DNA from: Kribbella rubisoli
GTDB lineage: Bacteria; Actinomycetota; Actinomycetes; Propionibacteriales; Kribbellaceae
DNA length: 64,000 bases
Assembly (NCBI RefSeq): GCF_004217145.1
Contig: NZ_SHKR01000011.1
Location: 434,001 to 498,000 of the forward strand
Reading direction: 5' to 3'
Shown: piece by piece, positions 52,683 to 60,986 of the stretch
Position numbering within the stretch: position 1 is the stretch's first letter
Layout of the letters: each line of letters starts with the position of its first letter
Notes under the pieces: generated by a model
The model's database searches: none
Told to the model about the DNA's origin: nothing
What the model saw: the letters and a program-made list of their open reading frames with translations, nothing else
Made by a program: the position numbers and the translations under genes

Positions 52683-54068
52683 ATGCCCTCCACCACTGAG
52701 TCCCGCCCCAGGCTGTTCACCGGACAACACCTGCCCTTGGTGCTCGGCGTGATCGGGCTGGTCACGCTCGGCGCGTTCGAGAACCGCGCGGTCGGTACGG
52801 CGCTGCCGACGATGGTTCGCGAGTTCGACGCCCTCGGCAGCTTCGGTCTCGCGAACGCCGCGCCGAACGCGAGCTACCTGATCTCGCTCGCGATCGCCGG
52901 CCTCTGGTCCGACCGCCGTGGACCGATCCCGACCCTGCGCGCCGGCGCGATCTCGTTCGCGCTCGCCCAGATCCTCGTCGGGACCGCGACCGCGATGCCG
53001 ATGGTCGTGGCAGGCCGTCTGCTCAGCGGCCTGGCCGAAGGGCTGCTCGACGTGTCGCTGGTCGTGCTCGTGGCCCGCGCGCTTCCCGCCGTACTGCGGC
53101 CGCGCATGTTCTCGCTGTTCGCCGCGATGTGGATCCTTCCGTCCGTACTCGGACCTGTGCTGACCGGTGTGGTCACCGAGCAGTTCGGCTGGCGCTGGGT
53201 CTTCCTCGGCGCGATCGTCCTGCTCGTCCCGAGCTGGCTGCTCCTCGGCCCGGCGATGCGCCAGTCGGCGACCGCAGAGGCGCCTGAACGGACTGCCGAA
53301 GACGTCGCCGAGCTCGAGGCGTGGCGAGCCGCGCTCCCCTGGGCCCTGGCCGCCTCCGTCGCCCTCTTCTCGATGACCCTGGCCGGTGACCACCTGGAGG
53401 CCCATCCGATCATCAGCGGTACGGCGGTTGTCGTGGCGCTCGCCGTCCTCGCACGAGCTGCTGTACGCGTGATGCCCGCGGGCATGTTCGTCGCCCGACG
53501 CGGATTCCCGGCCGTGGTCGCCGTACGCGCACTGGGAGGGGCTGCATTCGCCGTCTCCGGTGCATACCTCCCGCTGTTGCTGACGCTGCAGCACCACTTC
53601 AGCCCGTCCAAGGCCGGCGTGACGTTGTCGATCACCGGAGTGTGCTGGGCGTTCGGTTCGTGGCTGCAGGGCCGCGAGCACGGGATCGAGCGAGTCACCG
53701 TACTGCGGACCGGACTGGCCTTCATGGCAATCGGACTGCTGGTCACGTCATTGCTCGCGTGGACGAACGGGACGACCTGGATCGGCCTGATCGGCTGGGG
53801 CTTCGCAGGCATCGGCATGGGCCTCAGCTCGTCCAGCCTGTCCGTCCTCACGCTGGACCTGTCCGACCACAGCAACTCAGGCCGCAACAGCAGCGCCGGC
53901 CAGATGGCCGCGACGATGAGCATCGCGACCGGACTGGCCATCAGCGGGACGCTGCTGGCCTTCAACTCCGACAACCCACGCCCGTGGGTCTTCGGCTCGA
54001 TCGTCACCGCTGGCGGCGTACTGGCGCTGCTCGGCTTCCTGGCTGCACCGCGATGCCGGCGAGCCTGA
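52683..54068 (+). CDS. MFS transporter
   Basis: 461 residues with about 12-14 membrane segments. Motif A-like SLAIAGLWSDRRGPIPTLRA and the first helix GVIGLVTLGAFENRAVGTAL place it in the major facilitator superfamily, near drug/proton antiporters. Substrate unknown. Starts 29 bases after the AarF-type gene and may be co-transcribed. Confidence 0.88.
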   Translation: MPSTTESRPRLFTGQHLPLVLGVIGLVTLGAFENRAVGTALPTMVREFDALGSFGLANAAPNASYLISLAIAGLWSDRRGPIPTLRAGAISFALAQILVGTATAMPMVVAGRLLSGLAEGLLDVSLVVLVARALPAVLRPRMFSLFAAMWILPSVLGPVLTGVVTEQFGWRWVFLGAIVLLVPSWLLLGPAMRQSATAEAPERTAEDVAELEAWRAALPWALAASVALFSMTLAGDHLEAHPIISGTAVVVALAVLARAAVRVMPAGMFVARRGFPAVVAVRALGGAAFAVSGAYLPLLLTLQHHFSPSKAGVTLSITGVCWAFGSWLQGREHGIERVTVLRTGLAFMAIGLLVTSLLAWTNGTTWIGLIGWGFAGIGMGLSSSSLSVLTLDLSDHSNSGRNSSAGQMAATMSIATGLAISGTLLAFNSDNPRPWVFGSIVTAGGVLALLGFLAAPRCRRA

Positions 54069-54124
54069 GCGCCGGGAGTCCAGCGGTTACAGCGCGGGCA
54101 TGGCGGCAGGGCTAGAGTGAGCGC

Positions 54125-54412
54125 ATGGCTGAGCTTCTGACCGACGACCAGATCGATCTCGCGATCCGCGACCACCTGCCGCAGTGGAAGGTCGTGGACA
54201 AGGAACTGGTCCGCGAGGTCAAGGCGCCGGCCTTCCTGGACGGCATCCGGCTGGTGGCGACCGTTGCCCAGCTGGCCGAGTCGATGAACCACCACCCGGA
54301 CATCGACATCCGCTACACCACGATCACGTTCCGGGTCACCACCCACGACGCCGGCGGCATCACCGACGACGACCTGGTCCTGGCCCGCCACATCGACACC
54401 GCCGCCGGCTGA
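54125..54412 (+). CDS. 4a-hydroxytetrahydrobiopterin dehydratase (PCD-like)
   Basis: 95 residues, the family's size. The active-site block SMNHHPDIDIRYTTITFRVT followed by THDAGGITDDDLVLARHID is the PCD signature. In bacteria it recycles the pterin cofactor of aromatic hydroxylases; some copies have other roles. No hydroxylase is nearby. Confidence 0.9.
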   Translation: MAELLTDDQIDLAIRDHLPQWKVVDKELVREVKAPAFLDGIRLVATVAQLAESMNHHPDIDIRYTTITFRVTTHDAGGITDDDLVLARHIDTAAG

Positions 54413-54488
54413 CTTGTTCCCGTCATGACGCTTGTCCGCCAGGACAAGTGCTGGTCCGGCATGCCCGGAAACGCCTTGAATCTAAGGC

Positions 54489-55538
54489 ATGACCGCCCTA
54501 GGTACTGCTCTCACCGTCCTGCTTGCACTCGTCCCGTCCCAGGCGGACCCCGGCTGGTTCTGGAACGCTCCGCACTGCGACACCGTGTACGGCGACGGCT
54601 CGGTGACCATCACCGAGTCCGACGGCGAGACCCTCGCGCCGACAACCGGCAAGCTGCGCGCCGTCACGTACGCCAAGGTCGCGGCCCTCGAAGAGCCGAA
54701 CACACTGATCACCATCGGCAAGCAGTCCATCCAGCGCTCCAGCGACGCCGGCTGCAGCTGGCAGTTGCTCGACAAGGCGCCTGACGACCTCAGCACGTAC
54801 GACGTCCAGCCCGGGCCGGGCGACTCGGCGTACATCTACAGCGTCAACGACCAGCCGATCCATCGCGTGCACGGGTCGAAGGTCAGCACAGTGCTCGGAC
54901 CGGTCGACGGCGGCGGGCTGGCCGCGCTGGACGCACGGCCTGGTCGGCTGCGCGTCGTTGCCGGCGACGGACAGTTGTACGACTCGTCGGACGACGGCGT
55001 GACGTGGCGGCGCACCGGCGTACTGCCTGCTCACGATCTCTTCGTGTACGACGCTGTCGTGGACCCGCGGAACCCGGATCACATCGTCATCGGCGTGATG
55101 TCGGACGGTGTCTACGTCACGTCCGACGGCGGGCGCAGCTGGACCCGGTCGCGGCCCGTCGAGCGGGTGAACGCGTTCAGTCTGACGATCTCGCCGGCCG
55201 ATCCGTCGAAGGTCTGGATGGAGGGGTACGACCGGGACCGGGCGACGCGGTTCATCTGGGAGTCGACCGACGGCGGACTGAAGTTCCGCGAGGTTCTGGA
55301 CCAGAGCCGGGCCGACCTGATCAACGGCAACAAGATGTGGGCGTCACCGGTCGACCCGGACCTCATCTACTTCAGCTACGGCACGTCCTTCGCCAACTTC
55401 GGCGCCGACCTGTACCGCTTCCGCCCCTCCACCGGCGACCTCACCAAACACCACAACCGCAACGACGGCATCCCGTCCCTGGCCTTCAACCCCTCCGACC
55501 CGAAGATCCTCTATCTGGGGCTCGCCGAGGAGCGTTGA
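54489..55538 (+). CDS. secreted beta-propeller (BNR/Ycf48-like) protein
   Basis: 349 residues: signal peptide (TALGTALTVLLALVPSQA) and repeated SSDxGxxW blades (QRSSDAGCSWQLL, YDSSDDGVTWRRTG, VTSDGGRSWTRS, WESTDGGLKFRE). Length and layout resemble the dispase autolysis-inducing protein of Streptomyces mobaraensis, but I recall that only in outline. Probably extracellular protein binding; no catalytic residues seen. Confidence 0.75.
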   Translation: MTALGTALTVLLALVPSQADPGWFWNAPHCDTVYGDGSVTITESDGETLAPTTGKLRAVTYAKVAALEEPNTLITIGKQSIQRSSDAGCSWQLLDKAPDDLSTYDVQPGPGDSAYIYSVNDQPIHRVHGSKVSTVLGPVDGGGLAALDARPGRLRVVAGDGQLYDSSDDGVTWRRTGVLPAHDLFVYDAVVDPRNPDHIVIGVMSDGVYVTSDGGRSWTRSRPVERVNAFSLTISPADPSKVWMEGYDRDRATRFIWESTDGGLKFREVLDQSRADLINGNKMWASPVDPDLIYFSYGTSFANFGADLYRFRPSTGDLTKHHNRNDGIPSLAFNPSDPKILYLGLAEER

Positions 55539-55647
55539 ACGTGCAGCTCGACAGGACGTATATGTCCACTGCCGGCTCTCTCCCGCCTGAGCACGCCTGG
55601 AAACCGCGCGGATCTCCGGACACCTCCTGTCGAGCTTGCACACCAGG

Positions 55648-55995
55648 TCAGCTCTGGCGGAGTCCGACCAGCACGCCTTCCGTGTCCCGGAGGTAGCAGA
55701 GGCGACCGATGCCCGGCAGCTCCTGGATCTCACCGACCTGGTCTCCACCCGCCCTAGCGGCATCAGCAAGCGTCGCCTCGAGGTCGTCGACCTCGATCCA
55801 GACGATCGTCGGCTGCGACTGGTACCGGCTGCTCATGATCGCGCCGTCGATCCCCTCCCCCGGCCCTGTTTCCGCGAGCAGGTATCCCTCCGGCACGGGC
55901 GCCGGTGTCACCTGCCAGCCGAACACCTTGCTGTAGAACTCCGCGGCCCGATTGTGGTCCTCGGCAACGATCTCGACATGCACAATGCGTCCCAT
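55648..55995 (-). CDS. VOC family protein (glyoxalase-like)
   Basis: 115 residues from ATG 55995. MGRIVHVEIVAEDHNRAAEF, YSKVFGWQV, then TIVWIEVDDLEATLADAARA and IGRLCYLRDTEGVLVGL form one VOC module. Function unknown. Lies 11 bases after the AraC gene on the same strand and is probably co-transcribed with it. Confidence 0.88.
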   Translation of the reverse strand: MGRIVHVEIVAEDHNRAAEFYSKVFGWQVTPAPVPEGYLLAETGPGEGIDGAIMSSRYQSQPTIVWIEVDDLEATLADAARAGGDQVGEIQELPGIGRLCYLRDTEGVLVGLRQS

Positions 55996-56006
55996 GTGTC
56001 CGATCG

Positions 56007-56840
56007 TCACGCATCCGGGCCGGGCTCGTCTTGGACGGATCTTCCGTGCATCAACGCGGCGATGCCGTTCTGTACGGCGAGGAACGACGTCGCGCTGACG
56101 CCGGTGTACCGCTTGAAGTCGCGTGCGGCGTGGGCCTGGTCGTAGTACCCGTGCAACGCCGACAAGGTCGCGGCCGCATCCGCCGGACCGCCGAGCAGCC
56201 CGCCGACGAAGTGGTAGTAGCGGATGATCTCGGCGTACTGCTTCGGCCCGATCCCGACGTTCTTCCGGAACACCCGATACAAGGTGCTGTACGACGTCCC
56301 GCACCGGCGTACGACGTCGGCGACAGCAACCTGGCCGCGCAGTTCGTCGATCGCCCGCACGGCCTCGGCGACGATCGGCGGAGCGGCTGTGGTCGTCGTA
56401 CGCGCCGCGAGAAAGCCCGCCAACCGGTCCGCCCGTGCCTGACCGAATGGCTCCAACCGCAACTCCGCCGCCAACCCAGACGCCGTCTCCGGCCCCACCC
56501 AGTCCGCCAACTGCCGGACCTCATCAATCAGAGCAGGCAAGCCAAGTGACGCCAGCCCCCACGGCGTGAACTCCACACCCGCGTAACTCGACACTCCAAG
56601 CTGGCTGATCACCTGCGGCCGAGTCATCACCCCGAACACCGCCGCCCCGTTCACCCACTCCGCCCCACTCACCGGGTCATGCCGAGTCCCCGCATCCCCC
56701 AACGCAACCGCAAGCCCCGGCCGGCCGTTCGGAATCAGAATCTCCTGCCGCACTTCCGGCAACGCCTCGGAGTCAACCAACCACACATGGTCGATCACCT
56801 CCCGCAGTTGTGCCCCCGGCAAGAACCGCTCATAAGCCAT
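56007..56840 (-). CDS. AraC-family transcriptional regulator
   Basis: 277 residues from ATG 56840. N-terminal sensor region, then two HTHs: QVAVADVVRRCGTSYSTLYR and VFRKNVGIGPKQYAEIIRYY, followed by SALHGYYDQAHAARDFKRYT and GVSATSF. Probably activates the following VOC gene; ligand unknown. An ATG ten codons earlier is possible, but GGTGGGG stands before this one. Confidence 0.88.
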   Translation of the reverse strand: MAYERFLPGAQLREVIDHVWLVDSEALPEVRQEILIPNGRPGLAVALGDAGTRHDPVSGAEWVNGAAVFGVMTRPQVISQLGVSSYAGVEFTPWGLASLGLPALIDEVRQLADWVGPETASGLAAELRLEPFGQARADRLAGFLAARTTTTAAPPIVAEAVRAIDELRGQVAVADVVRRCGTSYSTLYRVFRKNVGIGPKQYAEIIRYYHFVGGLLGGPADAAATLSALHGYYDQAHAARDFKRYTGVSATSFLAVQNGIAALMHGRSVQDEPGPDA

Positions 56841-56979
56841 GCCCCACCGTCTCGCACCGACGAACCCCACACGAAATCACGCACCCGCAACGCCTGCCCG
56901 AGCCTCCCTTTTCTTCCTTCCTTTGTTCACGACGCGAATCGTAAGTCTCTGGCTCGTTTACATCGGTTACCGTTGAGAA

Positions 56980-57804
56980 GTGACGACTGCCGAGGAGTAC
57001 CGCCTGCTGGGTTTCGACGATGCCGACCGGGAGGCCGCCGAGGCGTTCACACCGGATGCGGCGGTGGTGAAGGACCTGGCCGACCAGATCCGGGCCGCGA
57101 TCGGGAAGCTCGGGAGTGAGCCGGAGTTCCGGATGCCGGAGGACGCGCGGAACTCGGTCCAGGCGTACCTGGACACCGTGCCGGACATCCGCGCGTACCA
57201 CTCCAGCCGCGGCATCCCCGACGACATCAGCTGGGCCTCGCTGGCCGACCTCGGACAGCAGCTCAAGGTCAGCCGCCGCACCCACGGCGAGTACAGCCTC
57301 GAGACGCACTGGTGGTTGACGAACTTCTGGGTCGGCAACCTCTACTCGCTGGGACGGCTGCAGTACATGCTGTTCCAGGTCACGGAGGACCAGCCGGTCC
57401 CGGGCACCGAGACCGGCGAATGGATCATCGGCGTACACATCCCCGAGACCGGCCCGCTGACCCCGGAGCTGGTCGACGACAGCTTCCAGCAGGCCCGTGA
57501 GTTCTTCCCGCGGCACTTCCCGGAGTACCCGGTGAAGACTGCGAACCTGTGGTCCTGGTTGATCGACCCGTACCTGCTCGACAACCTGCCCCAGGACTCC
57601 AACATGGTGAAGTTCGGCCGCCGCTTCACGCCGTACGGGACGCCGAACGACAGCCAGGACAGCGCGATCTTCTTCACGTTCCGCACCCACGGCACCGACC
57701 ACCTGGACGAGCTCCCGCAGGACACCCGCCTGCAGCGCCTGGTAGTCGGCCGCATCAAGGACGGCGGCACCTGGCAGAGCGGCTACGGCTACCTGAAGTT
57801 ATGA
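56980..57804 (+). CDS. acyltransferase-like protein (GNAT_C type), shorter paralog
   Basis: 274 residues. RAYHSSRGIPDDISWASLAD and GNLYSLGRLQYMLFQV match the helical part, and HIPETGPLTPELVDDSFQQA then LIDPYLLDNLPQDSNMVKFG the GNAT_C part, of the protein at 29826-30878. Substrate unknown. Start is GTG. The stop overlaps the end of the convergent deacetylase by six bases. Confidence 0.78.
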   Translation: MTTAEEYRLLGFDDADREAAEAFTPDAAVVKDLADQIRAAIGKLGSEPEFRMPEDARNSVQAYLDTVPDIRAYHSSRGIPDDISWASLADLGQQLKVSRRTHGEYSLETHWWLTNFWVGNLYSLGRLQYMLFQVTEDQPVPGTETGEWIIGVHIPETGPLTPELVDDSFQQAREFFPRHFPEYPVKTANLWSWLIDPYLLDNLPQDSNMVKFGRRFTPYGTPNDSQDSAIFFTFRTHGTDHLDELPQDTRLQRLVVGRIKDGGTWQSGYGYLKL

Positions 57805-59025
57805 CGGCCGGTTCTGGTTGCTCGGTACGCCGTACTTCGCCAGCCAGCTCGCCAGCTCCATGTTGGACACGCACCGTACGTCGGGCTGCGTACACGTCTG
57901 TTTGACGAAGTCCGTCAAGGCATCCGAGTACACGCTGTTGTTCCAGCGGTTGAAGTGGTTGCCGAGGAACAGCGGCGGGTTGCCGCTCGCCCGGGACTTC
58001 GCCAGCGCCTGCTGGTACGTCGCGAGCACCTGCGCCTTCAGCGCGGGCGCCTGGGCGAGCGGAGCCTTGCGCGCCTGGGTCTGCGCGAACCACAGGTTGT
58101 AGTCCATCGTCAGCGTCTTCTTGCTGGTACCGGCCAGGGTCACTGACTCAAGCGGGAAGTCCCACAGACCATTCTGCTTCTTCGGCCAGCTGATGTAGCC
58201 CGGCGCGGACGCGTCGTACAGCATGCCGCGCTGCACCATGGCCTGCCGGTACGCAGGCCGGTTGCCCTCGAGGCAGGGCGTCCGCATGCCCTTGACGGTG
58301 GACGGGTCGAACGGCGGTACGACGGCCTTGCCTGCGGCCAGCGTAGGCCCGGTCCGCACCATCCGGTCGAACGCGCTCAGCTCGGCGGTCCACTGGGCGG
58401 TGGTCCAGCGGCCGATGCCGTTCTTGCCGCAGAAGTGACCGTTCGCGTGGGTGCCGATCTCATGGCCCTCGGCGATCGCCTCCCGCAGTACCTTCGTGCG
58501 TCCGAGCACGTTGGCCGTGTCGCCCCAGCCGATGTCGGAGGCGCCGGGCTGGTGGTACGGCGGCTTGTAGTCGGTGCGGTGATCGCCCGGGTACAGGTAC
58601 GGGCCGGAGAGGAAGAACGTCATCCGCGCGTTGACCTGCTTCGCTACCGCGCGCCAGCGAGCCCAGAGGGCTAGATCGCCGGCTCCGTCGAAGGAGACCA
58701 CGACGAAGAGCGGTGGTTTGCCGTTCGGCAGGCGGGCTGGGAACGACCGCAAGACCGGTGCCGCAGCCGGCAGAGTGCCGCCGCTCGGCTTCACCGTGGG
58801 CGCCGGAGTCGGCGTCGAAGTGGCTGTCGGCGTGGGCTTAGCAGTCGGCTTGGGCCGCGGCTTGTGCGAGGGCGAGGTAGTCGCCGACGGAGCACCTTCC
58901 AGCGGTACGTCGGCACACCCGGCCAGGACCGCCGCGACAACAACCGCGGCGCCCGCGAGGTTAACCCCAGGCCTCACCACGGCTCTACTGACGCACGAAA
59001 GCCCGTCGAGGTTGCTCCGGGACAC
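57799..59025 (-). CDS. secreted polysaccharide deacetylase-like lipoprotein
   Basis: 408 residues. A hydrophobic segment with a lipobox-like VLAGC leads into a Pro/Thr/Lys-rich wall-spanning linker (about 45-80). The NodB-like domain has VVVSFDGAGD (first Asp; the usual DD pair is altered) and EIGTHANGHFCG (H-x3-H metal site). It may remove acetyl groups from a wall or extracellular polysaccharide. Starts past GTG-type alternatives; the lipobox supports a start near 59025. Confidence 0.8.
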   Translation of the reverse strand: MSRSNLDGLSCVSRAVVRPGVNLAGAAVVVAAVLAGCADVPLEGAPSATTSPSHKPRPKPTAKPTPTATSTPTPAPTVKPSGGTLPAAAPVLRSFPARLPNGKPPLFVVVSFDGAGDLALWARWRAVAKQVNARMTFFLSGPYLYPGDHRTDYKPPYHQPGASDIGWGDTANVLGRTKVLREAIAEGHEIGTHANGHFCGKNGIGRWTTAQWTAELSAFDRMVRTGPTLAAGKAVVPPFDPSTVKGMRTPCLEGNRPAYRQAMVQRGMLYDASAPGYISWPKKQNGLWDFPLESVTLAGTSKKTLTMDYNLWFAQTQARKAPLAQAPALKAQVLATYQQALAKSRASGNPPLFLGNHFNRWNNSVYSDALTDFVKQTCTQPDVRCVSNMELASWLAKYGVPSNQNRPS

Positions 59026-59055
59026 GCGCCCGGCCGGAAACCGGGGTGGGGATCG

Positions 59056-59712
59056 TTAAGCGCTCGTGATCTTCGCCGCGCGGCGCTTCACCGCGATCCG
59101 GCGGGACGTCTCGACGAGCAGACCGATCGTCGCGGCCAGGCCGAGGCTGAACGCGAGCCCCTTCAACTGGTCGTGCGCGAACGCGTCGCCGCCGAGGTAG
59201 CCGAGCAGCGCGACGTACGTGTAGGCGATCGTCACGCCGAAGAACGTGAACACGATGAACTTCTTGAACGAGTACCGGGTCGCGCCCGCGGTCAGCGTGG
59301 CGACCATCCGCGCGCCGGGGATGTAGCGGACCGTCATCAGGATCAGCCCGCCGCGCGCGTGCAGCGCGCCCGAGACCCGGTCGTACATCTGCTGGCGACG
59401 CTCCTGGCGCTTCATCCAGCGGTGCAACGCCGGGCCGGAACCACGGCCCATGAAGTAGCAGGTGGACTCGCCGATGACGGAGCCGACCATCGCGACCGCG
59501 ATGACGAGCATCAGGTTCTGGTGGCCGGCGGCCGCGGCCATGCCCGCGGTGATGACCATGCCCTCGCTCGGAACCACCGGGAAGACGGCGTCGACAGCGG
59601 CGGCCACGAACAGGATGAGCAGCAGCCAGTGCGAGGCCATCGCAAAGCTGAGCAGGTGCCGCGCGACCTCTAGCAACTCCGTCACCCGGCCAAGGATGCC
59701 ATCCGCCACCAA
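59056..59712 (-). CDS. DedA family membrane protein
   Basis: 218 residues, five to six membrane segments. VDAVFPVVPSEGMVITAGMA (proline-containing re-entrant loop), IGESTCYFMGRGSG and TVRYIPGARMVATLTAG are DedA signatures. Members act as lipid (undecaprenyl phosphate or phospholipid) translocases or homeostasis factors. Confidence 0.9.
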   Translation of the reverse strand: MVADGILGRVTELLEVARHLLSFAMASHWLLLILFVAAAVDAVFPVVPSEGMVITAGMAAAAGHQNLMLVIAVAMVGSVIGESTCYFMGRGSGPALHRWMKRQERRQQMYDRVSGALHARGGLILMTVRYIPGARMVATLTAGATRYSFKKFIVFTFFGVTIAYTYVALLGYLGGDAFAHDQLKGLAFSLGLAATIGLLVETSRRIAVKRRAAKITSA

Positions 59713-59783
59713 GATCGCCGCAATCCCACGGGTGTGATTCAGGTGCGGTTCATCCGATGTTCAGGGCTCGCGGCTGGCTGTGG

Positions 59784-60965
59784 TCAGAGCTGTACCGGCA
59801 GTTCGCGGATCGCGTTCATCAGCAGGCCGGGCGTGCGGACCGGGTCCCGCTCCGGCTCGGCCAGGCGGAGGTCGGGGAAGCGCTCGAACAGCATGCCGAG
59901 CGCGATCCGGCCCTCCAACCGGGCCAGCGGCGCGCCGAGGCAGTGGTGGATCCCGTGCCCGAAAGCGAGGTGCGCTGAGTCCGGCCGGGTGATGTCCAGC
60001 TCGTCCGGCCGCTCGACCTTCCGCGGGTCGCGGTTCGCGGGCAGCAGTGCGAACACGATCACCTCACCGGCCTCGATCCGGCTCCCGGCGATGTCGATCG
60101 GCGCCTGGGCGATGTACGGGATCGCGGCCTGCAGGGGGCCGTCGTACCTGAGCAGTTCCTCGATCGCCGCCGGCAGCCGGTCCGGCTCGGCCTTCAATAG
60201 CTCGAGCTGGTCAGGATGGCGGAGCAGGGCGTGTACGCCGTTCGTGATCAGGCTGACCGTGGTCTCGTGGCCGGCCGCGAGCAGCAGGAAGATCATCGAG
60301 GTCAGCTCGTCCTCGCTCAGCCGGTCGCCGCCGTCGCGGGCCGCGATCAGGCCGGACAGCAGATCGTCGGTCGGCGCCTGCTGCTTCTGGACGATCAGCT
60401 CGTGGACGAAGTCGAGCATCAGCGTGGTCGCCTCGACGTACTCGTCGGCGGTGTGCATACTCGCGTTCACGAACACCGACGACCATTGGCGGAAGTCCTC
60501 GCGGCGGACCGGCGGGATGCCGATCAGCTCGCAGATCACCGTGATCGGCAGCGGGTAGCTGTACGCGTTCACGAGGTCGACGCGATCCCCCGCGACGGCC
60601 ATCTCGTCGAGCAGGCCGGTCGCGATCTCACGGATCCGCGGCTCCAGCGCGTCGATCCGGCGGCGGGTGAACGCAGCCGTGACCAGCTTGCGCAGCCGGG
60701 TGTGGTCCGGCGGGTTCGCCCCGAGCATGTGTCGCTCGGTGCGGTTGATCAGGTCGTCCATCACCGTGTCGCGGTGCGGCCCGTCGAGCGGCGAGCGCAC
60801 CACGTCCGGATGCGCGAGCAGTTCGCGCGTCTCGGCGTACCCGGTGATCAGGCAGACCGGGACGCCGGTGAACAGCATGAGCCGCTGCACGGGTCCTTCG
60901 GCCGCTAGATCCTCGAATCCCCAGTGCCGGGCGATCCCGCTGGTCTCCGTGAACGGCTGCCTCAT
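59784..60965 (-). CDS. cytochrome P450
   Basis: 393 residues. I-helix LLLAAGHETTVSLITNGV, K-helix EELLR (ExxR) and haem-binding FGHGIHHCLGAPLARLEGRI with the Cys ligand are intact. NPPDHTRLRKLVTAAF is the usual C-helix motif. A soluble bacterial class P450, probably hydroxylating a small molecule. It lies 21 bases after the LAL regulator gene on the same strand. Confidence 0.93.
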   Translation of the reverse strand: MRQPFTETSGIARHWGFEDLAAEGPVQRLMLFTGVPVCLITGYAETRELLAHPDVVRSPLDGPHRDTVMDDLINRTERHMLGANPPDHTRLRKLVTAAFTRRRIDALEPRIREIATGLLDEMAVAGDRVDLVNAYSYPLPITVICELIGIPPVRREDFRQWSSVFVNASMHTADEYVEATTLMLDFVHELIVQKQQAPTDDLLSGLIAARDGGDRLSEDELTSMIFLLLAAGHETTVSLITNGVHALLRHPDQLELLKAEPDRLPAAIEELLRYDGPLQAAIPYIAQAPIDIAGSRIEAGEVIVFALLPANRDPRKVERPDELDITRPDSAHLAFGHGIHHCLGAPLARLEGRIALGMLFERFPDLRLAEPERDPVRTPGLLMNAIRELPVQL

Positions 60966-60986
60966 GCCCGCCAGCCTACGTTCGGC

